From contig CCSI01000005.1 of assembly GCA_000756795.1 (NCBI GenBank), positions 62,001 through 126,000 of the forward strand: a DNA stretch of 64,000 nucleotides, given 5' to 3'. Positions 26,141 to 34,994 of the stretch are shown piece after piece. The stretch comes from Qipengyuania vulgaris (GTDB taxonomy: Bacteria > Pseudomonadota > Alphaproteobacteria > Sphingomonadales > Sphingomonadaceae). The notes below the pieces were generated by a model. The model did no database searches and had not been told where the DNA came from. It was given only the letters and a program-made list of their open reading frames with translations. The stretch's first letter is position 1. The number at the start of each line of letters is the position of its first letter. The translations under genes were made by a program, and so were the position numbers.

Positions 26141-26159
26141 TTCATCTTCCCAAATGAGT

Positions 26160-26191
26160 GACGCCCCGCACCCTTATCGGGCCGGGGCGTC
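26160..26191 (-). terminator. Hairpin between mucR and fur, probable terminator
   Basis: GACGCCCCG (26160-26168) and CGGGGCGTC (26183-26191) form a perfect nine-pair stem with a 14-base loop, 70 bases past the mucR stop and 20 bases before the fur start. The downstream bases are only weakly U-rich, so attenuation or partial termination is possible. Confidence 0.55.
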
Positions 26192-26259
26192 TATCTCAAG
26201 GCGAACCGAAGGGCTTTTGCCGCTTGTGTATTCTCGAGATAATTCTCAGCAGCTTGGCC

Positions 26260-26697
26260 TTACGAGGCTTTCTTGCGACCACGCTTCTGGCCGGGCTTGC
26301 GGCCAAGACCGATTTTCTTGGCGAGATCGCGGCGCGTGTCGGCATATTCGGGGGCGACCATCGGATAGTCGGAGGCGAGGTCCCACCGCTGGCGATATTC
26401 GTCGGGCGTCATATCATGTTCGGTCGACAGGTGACGCTTGAGCATCTTCATCTTCTTACCGCAGTCGAGGCAGATGATGTGGTCTTTCTTGACCGAGGCG
26501 CGCACCGAGACCGCCGGATCGGGGCGCGCTTCCTCTACCGCACCAGCACCGCCGAGGCCGGAAAGGGCCGAATAGACATTGGAAATCAGCGCTGGCACGT
26601 CGTCAACGGCAACGCTGTTATTGGAAACATGGGCAGCAACGATATCCGAGGTCAGCGTAATCAGCGTCTCGGTCATATCGGTTTCGAAATCTTCCAT
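26260..26697 (-). CDS. MucR/Ros family zinc-finger transcriptional regulator
   Basis: The 145-residue protein ends in the prokaryotic zinc finger: C-x2-C-x9-H-x4-H in CLDCGKKMKMLKRHLSTEH, followed by MTPDEYRQRWDLASDYPMVA and a basic tail (GRKPGQKRGRKKAS). The N-terminal third mediates oligomerisation in this family. MucR/Ros proteins are H-NS-like silencers of alphaproteobacteria that bind AT-rich DNA with T:A steps. The 119-base upstream gap is noticeably AT-rich, which would suit autorepression (inference). Confidence 0.93.
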   Translation of the reverse strand: MEDFETDMTETLITLTSDIVAAHVSNNSVAVDDVPALISNVYSALSGLGGAGAVEEARPDPAVSVRASVKKDHIICLDCGKKMKMLKRHLSTEHDMTPDEYRQRWDLASDYPMVAPEYADTRRDLAKKIGLGRKPGQKRGRKKAS

Positions 26698-26816
26698 TGG
26701 GCAAACTCCACCTTTTAGGGCGGGATATGGCGGTGAATTAGCAAAGTCTACTATGAATTGTAAATTTCCGCCAATTCTGTCGCGTGCTTACAACTTACGG
26801 TGGAAAAGAGGCGCTT

Positions 26817-27269
26817 TCAGACGTCGCGACCGAAGGTCAGTGCGTCGAGTGCATGCCCCGTGATTGTGCGATAATAGTCCTTGCGTAGGCCGATTTGAGT
26901 GAAGCCCTCCGCACGATAGAGTTTTTCGGCTGGATTGTTGGCGCGCATTTCGAGGAAGACCTTCACCGCTTCACGCCTGCGGGCGCTTTCGAAGAAATGG
27001 TGAAGTAAAGCGCGGCCCAATCCCTTGCCGCGCAGATCGGGACGTACGGCGATGAGCAGAAGTTCGATTTCGTCGACGGCCTGCCGTGCAAGGACGAAGC
27101 CTGCTGCATCGATACCTTCTGTCGGTGGTCCGCCATCTTCGCCGATGAGCAGCATGTAAGTCGACGGCAGAGCGAGCGAATCTTCTACCTGCCGCCGGGT
27201 CCAGGCTTCGCGATAGTGCGGGTCGAAGCTCGCTTCCATCACGTCCATGAGCCGGTCGACGTCGTTCAC
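26817..27269 (-). CDS. rimI: GNAT acetyltransferase, RimI-like
   Basis: A 150-residue GNAT domain protein. The acetyl-CoA motif is VRPDLRGKGLGRALL, followed by LEMRANNPAEKLYRAEGFTQIG. RimI acetylates the N-terminus of ribosomal protein S18. The start GTG 27269 overlaps the tsaB stop as GTGA, which agrees with the conserved tsaB-rimI pair; longer frames reaching 27455 read through tsaB. Confidence 0.88.
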   Translation of the reverse strand: MNDVDRLMDVMEASFDPHYREAWTRRQVEDSLALPSTYMLLIGEDGGPPTEGIDAAGFVLARQAVDEIELLLIAVRPDLRGKGLGRALLHHFFESARRREAVKVFLEMRANNPAEKLYRAEGFTQIGLRKDYYRTITGHALDALTFGRDV

Positions 27270-27880
27270 TTGGACGGGGCCTTCGCGTCCGGTGCGCGGC
27301 CATAGATGGGCGAAAGGCTCTCGGTCAGGAGCGCTTCGGGAATGGCGGGCACATGGCGCGCGTCCGCCACCATGGGCAGGGTGGTGACGTCGCGGCTGGC
27401 CTGCTCTGCGAATTTCGCGGCGCGATTGCCGGCGATGGTCGGCTGGTCGAGCCACTCCTGCGCCGCTTCGGGACGGAGCGATGCGAACTCGCCGCTAGGC
27501 AAACCGTCGCTGGCAAAGCCTTGGACGAACCACTCGCCGTGACCGCCGTTCATGCACACGCCGATGTCACCGTCCGCACTTTCTCGCGCCATTGCGGCGA
27601 GTAGTGCAAGAGTCGGATAGCCGCGCACATCTGCTTGCCATGCGAGGCCAAGAGCGCGGGCTGCGGCAAGACCGATACGGACGCCGGTGAAGCTCCCCGG
27701 GCCAAGCGAAACGCGTATCTCCTCGGCTCGCCCCTGGTCGGGCAATTCGCCAATCATCGGGACGAGCCGCTCGGCATGGCCGCGGCCCAGCTCGATATGG
27801 CGAGCATCGAGCAGCGCGCCGTCCTCGAACAGGGCGACGCTGCAGGCTTCGGTGGCGGTTTCTATGGCTAGCAGGCGCAT
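27266..27880 (-). CDS. tsaB: tRNA threonylcarbamoyladenosine biosynthesis protein TsaB
   Basis: TsaB is the non-catalytic partner of TsaD in making t6A37 of tRNA. The 204 residues open MRLLAIETATEACSVALFED and include the family motifs GRGHAERLVPMI and VSLGPGSFTGVRIGLAAARAL. It is slightly shorter than E. coli TsaB (231), as common in alphaproteobacteria. It precedes rimI with a four-base overlap and follows the nitroreductase gene by 38 bases. Confidence 0.93.
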   Translation of the reverse strand: MRLLAIETATEACSVALFEDGALLDARHIELGRGHAERLVPMIGELPDQGRAEEIRVSLGPGSFTGVRIGLAAARALGLAWQADVRGYPTLALLAAMARESADGDIGVCMNGGHGEWFVQGFASDGLPSGEFASLRPEAAQEWLDQPTIAGNRAAKFAEQASRDVTTLPMVADARHVPAIPEALLTESLSPIYGRAPDAKAPSK

Positions 27881-27918
27881 CGCAATGCGCCCTGCCTCAC
27901 CGCTGCGCCTGCATCAAG

Positions 27919-28527
27919 TCAGTCGATACGATTGAACTTGTCGAAATCGGGTCGCGGGCTGCGGCCGAAGATTGTTTCCTTGTCGCCATAGCCGATGGCG
28001 CAGACCCAGTCGGCGCGGTGGCGCGGATTATCGGCGAAGAAATGGTCGGTAATCTTGTCGAGGTCGACACCCGACATCGGACCGCAATCGAGGCCCAGCG
28101 AGCGGGCGGCAATCATCAGGTAAGCACCCTGCAGCGCGGAGTTGCGCTTCGCGCCTTCCTTGCGGCCTTCCTCGTCGCCTTCGAACCAGCTCTTGGCGTC
28201 GGTGTGCGGGAAGAGCCACGGCAATTCCTCATGGAAATCGATGTCGTATCCGATGATGACCACCACCGGCGCTGTCTTGATTTTTTCCTTGTTACCCTCG
28301 GATGCGAATTCGGCGAGCTTGTCGCGCGATTTCTGCGATTTGCACCACACGAGGCGGGCAGGCTGCATATTGGCCGAGGTCGGCCCCATCTTCAGCAGCT
28401 CGTAAATCGCCTCGATCTGTTCCTCGGTCACCTCCTTGTCGTGCCAGCCGTTGTAGCTGCGCGCCTCGCGAAAAACCTGGTCGAGGGCGTCGGCAGAAAG
28501 ATGGTTATCGTGGAACTGCTTGGTCAT
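27919..28527 (-). CDS. Nitroreductase family protein, RutE/malonic semialdehyde reductase type
   Basis: The 202-residue flavoprotein matches the HadB/RutE branch: LSADALDQVFREARSYNGWH, GPTSANMQPARLVWCKS, then ARSLGLDCGPMSGVDL and IGYGDKETIFGRSPR. RutE reduces 3-hydroxypropionate-forming malonic semialdehyde in pyrimidine catabolism, but no other rut genes are here, so the natural substrate is open. ATG 28527 is taken because AAGGA precedes it; the frame to 28575 would overlap the NifU-like gene. It sits between nifU-like and tsaB on the same strand. Confidence 0.87.
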   Translation of the reverse strand: MTKQFHDNHLSADALDQVFREARSYNGWHDKEVTEEQIEAIYELLKMGPTSANMQPARLVWCKSQKSRDKLAEFASEGNKEKIKTAPVVVIIGYDIDFHEELPWLFPHTDAKSWFEGDEEGRKEGAKRNSALQGAYLMIAARSLGLDCGPMSGVDLDKITDHFFADNPRHRADWVCAIGYGDKETIFGRSPRPDFDKFNRID

Positions 28528-28555
28528 TGAAAATCCTTGAAGATTGGCTGGAAAA

Positions 28556-29134
28556 TCAGGCTTCGCGGACTTCAACGACCTCGGGCACGTAATGTTTCAG
28601 CAGGCCTTCGATGCCGTGCTTCAGCGTGGCGGAGGAGGACGGGCAACCCGCGCAAGCACCCTGCATCTGGAGATAGACCACACCGTCCTTGTAACCACGA
28701 TACTGGATGTCGCCACCATCCCCTGCGACCGCCGGGCGGACGCGCGTTTCGAGCAGTTCGTTGATCTGTGTGATGATGTCGGCGTCCTCCGCGCTTTCCT
28801 CGACCATCATCTCGTTCTCGCCCGGCACCGAGATGCCGCCTGCCGAGCCCGGCGCGAAGAGCGGGGCTTCGGAAACGAAGTGGTCGAGCAGGATGGAGAG
28901 CACCACAGGCTTAAGGTCGGACCAGTTGACGCCAGGCGCTGCAGTCACGGTCACGAAATCGCCGCCGAAGAAGACGTTCGTCGCCTCGCCGGTGTCGAAA
29001 ATGGCCTGCGCGAGCGGGCTGGCCTCGGCGGCTTCGGGCGAAGCAAATTCGCGCGTTCCCTGACCCATGACCGGGCGACCGGGCAGGAACTTGAGGGAGG
29101 ACGGGTTGGGCGTTGTTTCGGTCTCGATGAACAT
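28556..29134 (-). CDS. NifU family scaffold protein (NfuA-like)
   Basis: A 192-residue iron-sulfur carrier. The N-terminal Nfu_N domain (MFIETETTPNPSSLKFLPGR) is followed by the NifU C-terminal domain with the CxxC cluster site in QGACAGCPSSSATLK. Such proteins deliver 4Fe-4S clusters to targets; MiaB, also encoded in this window, is a plausible client (inference). ATG 29134 begins the conserved N-terminus; 12 more upstream codons have no family look. It is divergent from the M16 peptidase gene over a 110-base gap. Confidence 0.92.
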   Translation of the reverse strand: MFIETETTPNPSSLKFLPGRPVMGQGTREFASPEAAEASPLAQAIFDTGEATNVFFGGDFVTVTAAPGVNWSDLKPVVLSILLDHFVSEAPLFAPGSAGGISVPGENEMMVEESAEDADIITQINELLETRVRPAVAGDGGDIQYRGYKDGVVYLQMQGACAGCPSSSATLKHGIEGLLKHYVPEVVEVREA

Positions 29135-29244
29135 GGGGCGCGATGTAGGAGGGGCGACGGTCCCGCACAAGGCACGAAAACCTCGTCCAACTAAAGCGTC
29201 CCATTCACTGGCGCTTCACACCGCCTGCTCCTATATCGCGCCCT

Positions 29245-32214
29245 ATGACAGTTCCCTCGCGCGCCGTCTGGCGTCTCGCTTTTAGTCTTCCGTTTGCACT
29301 GCTCGTCCCGCAGGGCCACGCCGCTCAGGACACGGCTTCGGCGGAAGATGTTCAAGTAGCGGTTGTTCCCCTCCCGCGTCCGGAATCGCTGCAGGGGGAA
29401 GGCGAGACCCCTTGGATCTACGAGAACAGCGACGTTCCGCGCGATGAGGAGTGGCTCTTCGGCAAGCTCGATAACGGCATCCGCTACGGCGTGCGCCATA
29501 ATGGCGTCCCGCCGGGCCAGGTTTCCATACGCGTACGCATCGATGCAGGCTCGCTTTACGAAAACGACGATGAACTCGGCTATGCGCACTTGCTCGAACA
29601 CCTGCTGTTTCGGGAAAGCAAGTATCTAGGCCAGTCAGAGGCGATTTACGCATGGCAGCGCCTCGGCGCGACTTTCGGCAGCGACACCAATGCCGAAACC
29701 AGCCCCACGCACACCGTCTACAAGCTCGACCTGCCCGAAGTCGATGCCGCCAAGCTCGACGAGAGTATGAAGCTGCTCTCCGGAATGGTGCGCGAGCCGG
29801 TGCTCTCCGATGCCAATGTGCGCGCCGAAGTGCCTATCGTGCTGGCCGAAAAACGCGAGCGCGGCGGCATTGCCGAGCGTGTGACCGAACAGCGCATGCA
29901 AACGCTGTTCGCCGGACAGCGGCTGGCGGAGCGCATCATCATCGGCACCGAGGACAGCTTGCAGGCAGCCGATGGCGCTTCCGTGCAGGCCTTCTACGAC
30001 CGCTGGTATCGCCCCGAAAATACGGTCATTTCTGTCGTAGGCGACCTCGATCCGGTCTTGTTTGCCACCATGATAGAGAAATACTTCTCCGACTGGACCG
30101 TCGAGGGTTCGACCACGCCCGCGCCCGCATTCGGTGATCCGCTGACGCCTGCGGGCGCCGATCCTGCCAATCCTGTCGGCAATGTTGCGGTCATCGTCGA
30201 GCCAACCATGCAACGCTTCTTCACCTATGGCTATTTCCGTCCATGGAGGCAGGTCGACGACACGGTTGTCTACAACGAAGGCAGGTTGCGCGAGACGCTG
30301 GCACTCCAGCTCATCGACCGCCGCCTCGAAGCGAAAGCACGCGCGGGCGGAAACCTGCTCGAGGCCAATGTAAGCGAGGCTAAGATCAGCCGCTCGACCC
30401 ATGCGACGATCGTCAATTTCGTTCCCCTGACCGAGGATTGGCAAAGCGCGCTGGCCGAGGTGCGCGCCGTCATCGCCGATGCCGTGACCAATCCGCCCAC
30501 GCAGGAAGAAATGGATCGCGAACTTGCCGGAATGGAGGTCGCCTATACCAATGGCGTGGAGCAACGCGTGAACCGCGCCGGCGCGCTCTATGCCGATGAG
30601 CTTGTCGGCGCAGTCGATATCCGCGAGGCCATAGCCGCGCCGGAAACCTTCCTGCAGGTCTTCAATTCCATGCGGGCCAAGGCCACTCCGGAAATGGTGC
30701 TGGAAGAAACCCGCAAGCTGTTCAGCGGCAACGTCATCCGCGCAACTTACATTACGCCTGACGCCGGTGACGCGACCGATGCCGAACTGCGGACCGCGAT
30801 GCTGGCGCCAGTCGAGGCCGATGCCAACGCACGCCTCGCTGCGCAGAGCATCGATTTTGCCGACTTGCCGCCCATCGGTGCGCCGGGCGAAATCGTCGCG
30901 CGCGAACCGCATGCCATCGGTAATGTCGAACGTATCGAATTTGCCAATGGTGTCACTGCGCTGGTGCTTGCCAATGACCACGAGCCCGGCCGTGTGGCAG
31001 TAAAGGTGCGTTTCGGAGCGGGAATGCGAGCCTTCGATGCCGAAGACGCGCCATACATCGCGCTGGGTGAAGCTGCGCTCGTTTCCTCGGGTCTCGGCGA
31101 CCTGGGGGCGGAAGGGCTCGACCGCCTGGCGACTGGTCGCAAGCTCGGATTCGATTTCTCCATCGGGGAGGGCGTTTTCTCGTTCGATGCCATGACCCGC
31201 AAGCAGGACCTTGCAGATCAATTGTACCTCTTTGCAGCCAAGCTCGGCATGCCGCGCTGGGACAGGGCACCCTTCGTGCGCGCCAAAGCGGCTGCGGAGC
31301 TTGCCTACCAGAGCTATGCCTCGCAGCCGGGAGGCGTGCTGACGCGCGACCTGGAATACCTGCTCTACGACCGCAATCCGGTGTTCCGTACATCTACGCC
31401 CGAAGCGCTCGACAGTGTGACGGTCGAGGGTTTCCGCGAGGTATGGGAGCCGATCCTTAGTGAGGGTCCGGTTGAAGTGCTCGTCTTCGGTGATTTCGAC
31501 CGCGAGGAAGCGATTGAAACCCTTTCGCGCACGTTCGGCGCTCTGCCCGACCGCGGCGTCCTTTCACCCGAAGTTCTCGGCCGTGAATGGAATATCTCGG
31601 ACGATAGCGAGACCGTCGTTCGATATCACAAGGGCGATGCCAACCAAGCTGCGGCGGTCTTCGCATGGCCCGTCGGCGGGGGCATGGGCGGCACGCGCAA
31701 GTCGCGCCAGCTCACCATCCTCACCGAGGTGTTCAACAACCGGCTGATGGATGCGATGCGGCTCGAGACGGGCGCCAGCTATGCGCCCAACGTGCAGCTC
31801 GACTGGCCGATGGATGTCGAGAGCGGCGGGGCCATCCTTGGTTTTGCGCAGATGCAGCCGAAGGACGTGCCGGTACTTTTCGCCAAGGCCGAGCAAATCG
31901 CCCGCGAACTGACCGAGACGCCGCCCACGACTGACGAACTCGCCCGGGCGACCGAGCCCCTGCGCAATCGCTACGAGCGTGTGGCGACAAGTAACTATTT
32001 CCTGCTGCTCGAATTGCAGGGCTCGACGCAGGACCCGCGCCGGATGCAGGCATTGCGCGGTTTCCTCAACGATTATTCGGTCACCACGCCGGAAACCATG
32101 CTGGCGCTGGCGCGCGAATATTTCGGCGGGAAACCGAGTTGGCGCATTGCAGTCATCCCTGAGGGTCAGACCCTTGCGACTGCTTCGAGGCAGAGCGCGC
32201 AATCGGGGCGGTAA
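29245..32214 (+). CDS. M16 family metallopeptidase (insulinase-like), exported
   Basis: A 989-residue periplasmic zinc protease with a signal peptide (AFSLPFALLVPQGHAA-QD). It contains two M16 repeats: the first has the inverted zinc motif H115-L-L-E118-H119 (YAHLLEHLLF), with the third ligand expected in IVLAEKRERG; the second half, from about residue 560, lacks HxxEH, as in one-chain pitrilysin types. Family members degrade peptides of 20-60 residues inside a closed chamber. It is monocistronic between NifU-like and the DAHP synthase gene. Confidence 0.9.
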   Translation: MTVPSRAVWRLAFSLPFALLVPQGHAAQDTASAEDVQVAVVPLPRPESLQGEGETPWIYENSDVPRDEEWLFGKLDNGIRYGVRHNGVPPGQVSIRVRIDAGSLYENDDELGYAHLLEHLLFRESKYLGQSEAIYAWQRLGATFGSDTNAETSPTHTVYKLDLPEVDAAKLDESMKLLSGMVREPVLSDANVRAEVPIVLAEKRERGGIAERVTEQRMQTLFAGQRLAERIIIGTEDSLQAADGASVQAFYDRWYRPENTVISVVGDLDPVLFATMIEKYFSDWTVEGSTTPAPAFGDPLTPAGADPANPVGNVAVIVEPTMQRFFTYGYFRPWRQVDDTVVYNEGRLRETLALQLIDRRLEAKARAGGNLLEANVSEAKISRSTHATIVNFVPLTEDWQSALAEVRAVIADAVTNPPTQEEMDRELAGMEVAYTNGVEQRVNRAGALYADELVGAVDIREAIAAPETFLQVFNSMRAKATPEMVLEETRKLFSGNVIRATYITPDAGDATDAELRTAMLAPVEADANARLAAQSIDFADLPPIGAPGEIVAREPHAIGNVERIEFANGVTALVLANDHEPGRVAVKVRFGAGMRAFDAEDAPYIALGEAALVSSGLGDLGAEGLDRLATGRKLGFDFSIGEGVFSFDAMTRKQDLADQLYLFAAKLGMPRWDRAPFVRAKAAAELAYQSYASQPGGVLTRDLEYLLYDRNPVFRTSTPEALDSVTVEGFREVWEPILSEGPVEVLVFGDFDREEAIETLSRTFGALPDRGVLSPEVLGREWNISDDSETVVRYHKGDANQAAAVFAWPVGGGMGGTRKSRQLTILTEVFNNRLMDAMRLETGASYAPNVQLDWPMDVESGGAILGFAQMQPKDVPVLFAKAEQIARELTETPPTTDELARATEPLRNRYERVATSNYFLLLELQGSTQDPRRMQALRGFLNDYSVTTPETMLALAREYFGGKPSWRIAVIPEGQTLATASRQSAQSGR

Positions 32215-32321
32215 TCCGAACAGGGCAATCGCCTTTTTGCACTGGCCAAGTTTATGCTGCTTGCGCGAAAAGGACGTGTCGGCTTGGCTTTCGGGCCGAT
32301 TGATAATTGAATGGACGAATG

Positions 32322-33695
32322 ATGGCACGCGAATGGGCACCCGATAGCTGGCAAGGTTTCGAAGCGAAGCACTTGCCGCGCTATGAAAGCGCCGAAGCGC
32401 TGGACGAGGCAACGAGCGCGCTCGCCAGCCATCCGCCGCTCGTCTTCGCGGGCGAGGCGCGGGCGCTGAAGGCCGACCTTGCCGAAGTTGCGGCTGGCAA
32501 TGCCTTCCTGCTGCAGGGCGGTGATTGCGCCGAGAGTTTCGCCGAATTCCACCCGAACAATATCCGCGACACATTCCGCGTGCTGCTGCAGATGGCTGTC
32601 GTGATGACCTTTGCCAGCAAGAAGCCGGTGGTGAAGGTCGGCCGAATGGCGGGCCAGTTCGCCAAGCCGCGCAGTTCCGACACGGAGACGCAGGGCGATG
32701 TCACGCTGCCGAGCTACTTCGGCGACAACGTCAACGGCATCGAATTCGATGCTGCGACCCGCACCAACGACCCTCAGCGTATGGTCCGTGCCTATTTCCA
32801 GGCCTCCGCCACATTGAACCTGCTGCGCGCCTTTGCCGGTGGTGGCTATGCGAACCTGCGGCAGGTCCACCAGTGGACGCTCGATTTCATGGGCCGCAGC
32901 CCTTGGGCAGACAAGTTCGCAGAGACTGCCGACCGCATCGGCGAAGCGCTGGACTTTATGGAAGCCTGCGGCATCGACCCGGCGACCGTCCCGCAATTGC
33001 AGGGCACGAGTTTCTACACGAGCCACGAGGCGCTTTTGCTTCCTTACGAGCAGGCGCTGACCCGCCGCGACAGCCTGACCGGCGACTGGTACGACACCAG
33101 CGCGCACATGGTCTGGATTGGCGACCGCACCCGCTTCGAAGGCAGCGCGCATGTCGAATTCGCGCGCGGCATCGGCAATCCGCTTGGTATGAAGTGCGGG
33201 CCGAGCCTCGAGACGGATGCGATGCTCAAGCTGCTCGACACGCTCAACCCGGCGCGCGAGCCGGGGCGCATCACGCTCATCAGCCGCTTCGGCCATGACA
33301 AGGTCGAAGAAGGCCTGCCGCGCCTCGTTCGCGCTGTGAAGGCCGAAGGGCATCCGGTGGTGTGGAGCTGCGACCCGATGCATGGCAATGTCGTGAAGTC
33401 GGAAAGCGGCTACAAGACGCGGCCCTTCGACCGCATTCTTTCGGAAGTGAAGGGCTTCTTCGCGGTCCACCGCGCCGAAGGCACGCATCCGGGCGGCATC
33501 CATATCGAGATGACCGGACAGGATGTGACCGAATGCGTCGGCGGCGCTGTCGCTATCACCGACGAGGCGCTGAAGGACCGCTACCACACCCATTGCGATC
33601 CACGCCTCAACGCCGCGCAATCGCTGGAGCTTGCCTTCCTCATCGCCGAGACGCTGAATGCCGAGCATTCGCAGATGCAGGCTGACGCCGCCTAG
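32322..33695 (+). CDS. Class II 3-deoxy-7-phosphoheptulonate (DAHP) synthase
   Basis: DAHP synthase joins phosphoenolpyruvate and erythrose 4-phosphate as the first step of the shikimate pathway. The 457-residue protein is the class II (plant-like) form: [41 protein letters not shown], and near the end [17 protein letters not shown] with [20 protein letters not shown] 32322 or the ATG just before it at 32319 is the start; TTG 32307 is less likely. No other aromatic genes adjoin, so regulation cannot be inferred. Confidence 0.95.
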   Translation: MAREWAPDSWQGFEAKHLPRYESAEALDEATSALASHPPLVFAGEARALKADLAEVAAGNAFLLQGGDCAESFAEFHPNNIRDTFRVLLQMAVVMTFASKKPVVKVGRMAGQFAKPRSSDTETQGDVTLPSYFGDNVNGIEFDAATRTNDPQRMVRAYFQASATLNLLRAFAGGGYANLRQVHQWTLDFMGRSPWADKFAETADRIGEALDFMEACGIDPATVPQLQGTSFYTSHEALLLPYEQALTRRDSLTGDWYDTSAHMVWIGDRTRFEGSAHVEFARGIGNPLGMKCGPSLETDAMLKLLDTLNPAREPGRITLISRFGHDKVEEGLPRLVRAVKAEGHPVVWSCDPMHGNVVKSESGYKTRPFDRILSEVKGFFAVHRAEGTHPGGIHIEMTGQDVTECVGGAVAITDEALKDRYHTHCDPRLNAAQSLELAFLIAETLNAEHSQMQADAA

Positions 33696-33772
33696 GTAAA
33701 AGGCCGGAGAGCCGCGGCGACGGTTCCTTTCCGCGTCCATGCCACAAGTCTCTTCCAGAGCAGGAGAGCCTT

Positions 33773-34876
33773 GTGCGTCACGTCCCTTTGCCATCGAAGC
33801 GATCCCTGTCGCTGGGAGTCTGGGTTTTGTCCGGCCTGCTGGCGGTGATGGCATTGTTCAGCCCCGGTCCCGTCACGAGCGCCCTCCTGCTCGCCAGCGT
33901 CTTTGCGCTGCTGGCGGGGAACTGCGTGAGCAACAGGATGACCACGCGGCAAATCCGCGAAGATGCAGCGAAGCTCAGTCGCAGCGTGGACGAGCTCGAG
34001 ACGGCTGAAGGCCTCGCGGGATATGGCCGCTGGTGCATCGAGATAGAGCCGCGGCGGCATCTTTGGTCGGAAGAGATGTGCCACCTCGCCGGCCTACCGC
34101 CGGGGACTCCGCCGCGCGAAGACATCCTCAAACGCATAATGCCCGACGGAATGCTGCAGATCGAAACAGTGCTCATTGCGCACGAACAGGACCGTGAGCC
34201 GTTCGTCATCGAATTCGAAGTCGCCGAGCGGGGCGAAGCTTCGCACATACTCAGAGCACGAGCGCGCAATGTGTTTTCTCAGGAAGGAGTGCGCGAGCAG
34301 GTCTTCATGGTCGTAAAGGACGTCTCTGAAACCTATGCTCTGCGCCGCGACCGCGACGAAGCGCTGGAGCGCGCAGCGCAGGCACAGCGCGATGCCAACA
34401 CCGATGTGCTGACCGGCCTCGCCAACCGCCGCTATACGATGGGGGAACTGGACCGGGCGGTGATTGATGCGCGGCGTGACGAGAAACCGCTTTCTCTTAT
34501 CGTGTTCGATATCGACCACTTCAAACAGGTGAATGACCGTCATGGCCATCCGGTGGGTGACAAGGTCATCGCCATGGTCGGTGAGATTGCCATGCGGCAG
34601 GCGCGCGAGTTCGACACCATCGGTCGCATCGGCGGCGAGGAATTTCTCTGGATACTGCCCGATTGCGACAGCGAGGCGGCGCTGCGCGCGGCAGAGCGGC
34701 TGCGCTGGGCCATAGAAGCAGGCACGCACAGCGCCCCGATACCGTCCATCACCATCAGCGCAGGCCATGCGCAAATCGAAGAAGGCGATGCCTCGCTTAT
34801 CCTTTTTGCTCGTGTGGATGCCGCTCTTTATGAGGCGAAACGCGGCGGGCGGAACAGGGTCGCAAACGCTGCCTGA
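33773..34876 (+). CDS. Membrane-bound diguanylate cyclase with PAS-like sensor
   Basis: A 367-residue protein. Two hydrophobic segments (about residues 12-31 and 35-52) anchor it; a PAS-like fold spans about 75-190; the GGDEF domain starts near 205 (DANTDVLTGLANRR). The catalytic motif is G287-G-E-E-F291. The inhibitory c-di-GMP site RxxD is intact at 278-281 (REFD), five residues before GGEEF, so the enzyme should be active and feedback-inhibited. GTG 33773 follows CAGGAGAG at a good distance. Output is presumably motility or biofilm control, as for the family; targets are unknown. Confidence 0.92.
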   Translation: MRHVPLPSKRSLSLGVWVLSGLLAVMALFSPGPVTSALLLASVFALLAGNCVSNRMTTRQIREDAAKLSRSVDELETAEGLAGYGRWCIEIEPRRHLWSEEMCHLAGLPPGTPPREDILKRIMPDGMLQIETVLIAHEQDREPFVIEFEVAERGEASHILRARARNVFSQEGVREQVFMVVKDVSETYALRRDRDEALERAAQAQRDANTDVLTGLANRRYTMGELDRAVIDARRDEKPLSLIVFDIDHFKQVNDRHGHPVGDKVIAMVGEIAMRQAREFDTIGRIGGEEFLWILPDCDSEAALRAAERLRWAIEAGTHSAPIPSITISAGHAQIEEGDASLILFARVDAALYEAKRGGRNRVANAA

Positions 34877-34994
34877 ACTTTAACGTATGATAGGATAGGC
34901 TTTTTTCTGGCAGCGGCCTTTAAACTGTCACCCGAATGCGCCATGTTACTTGCCGGTTGTCGGTCCTCGGCAGCCGTAAGAGGAGAGCAGGGCG

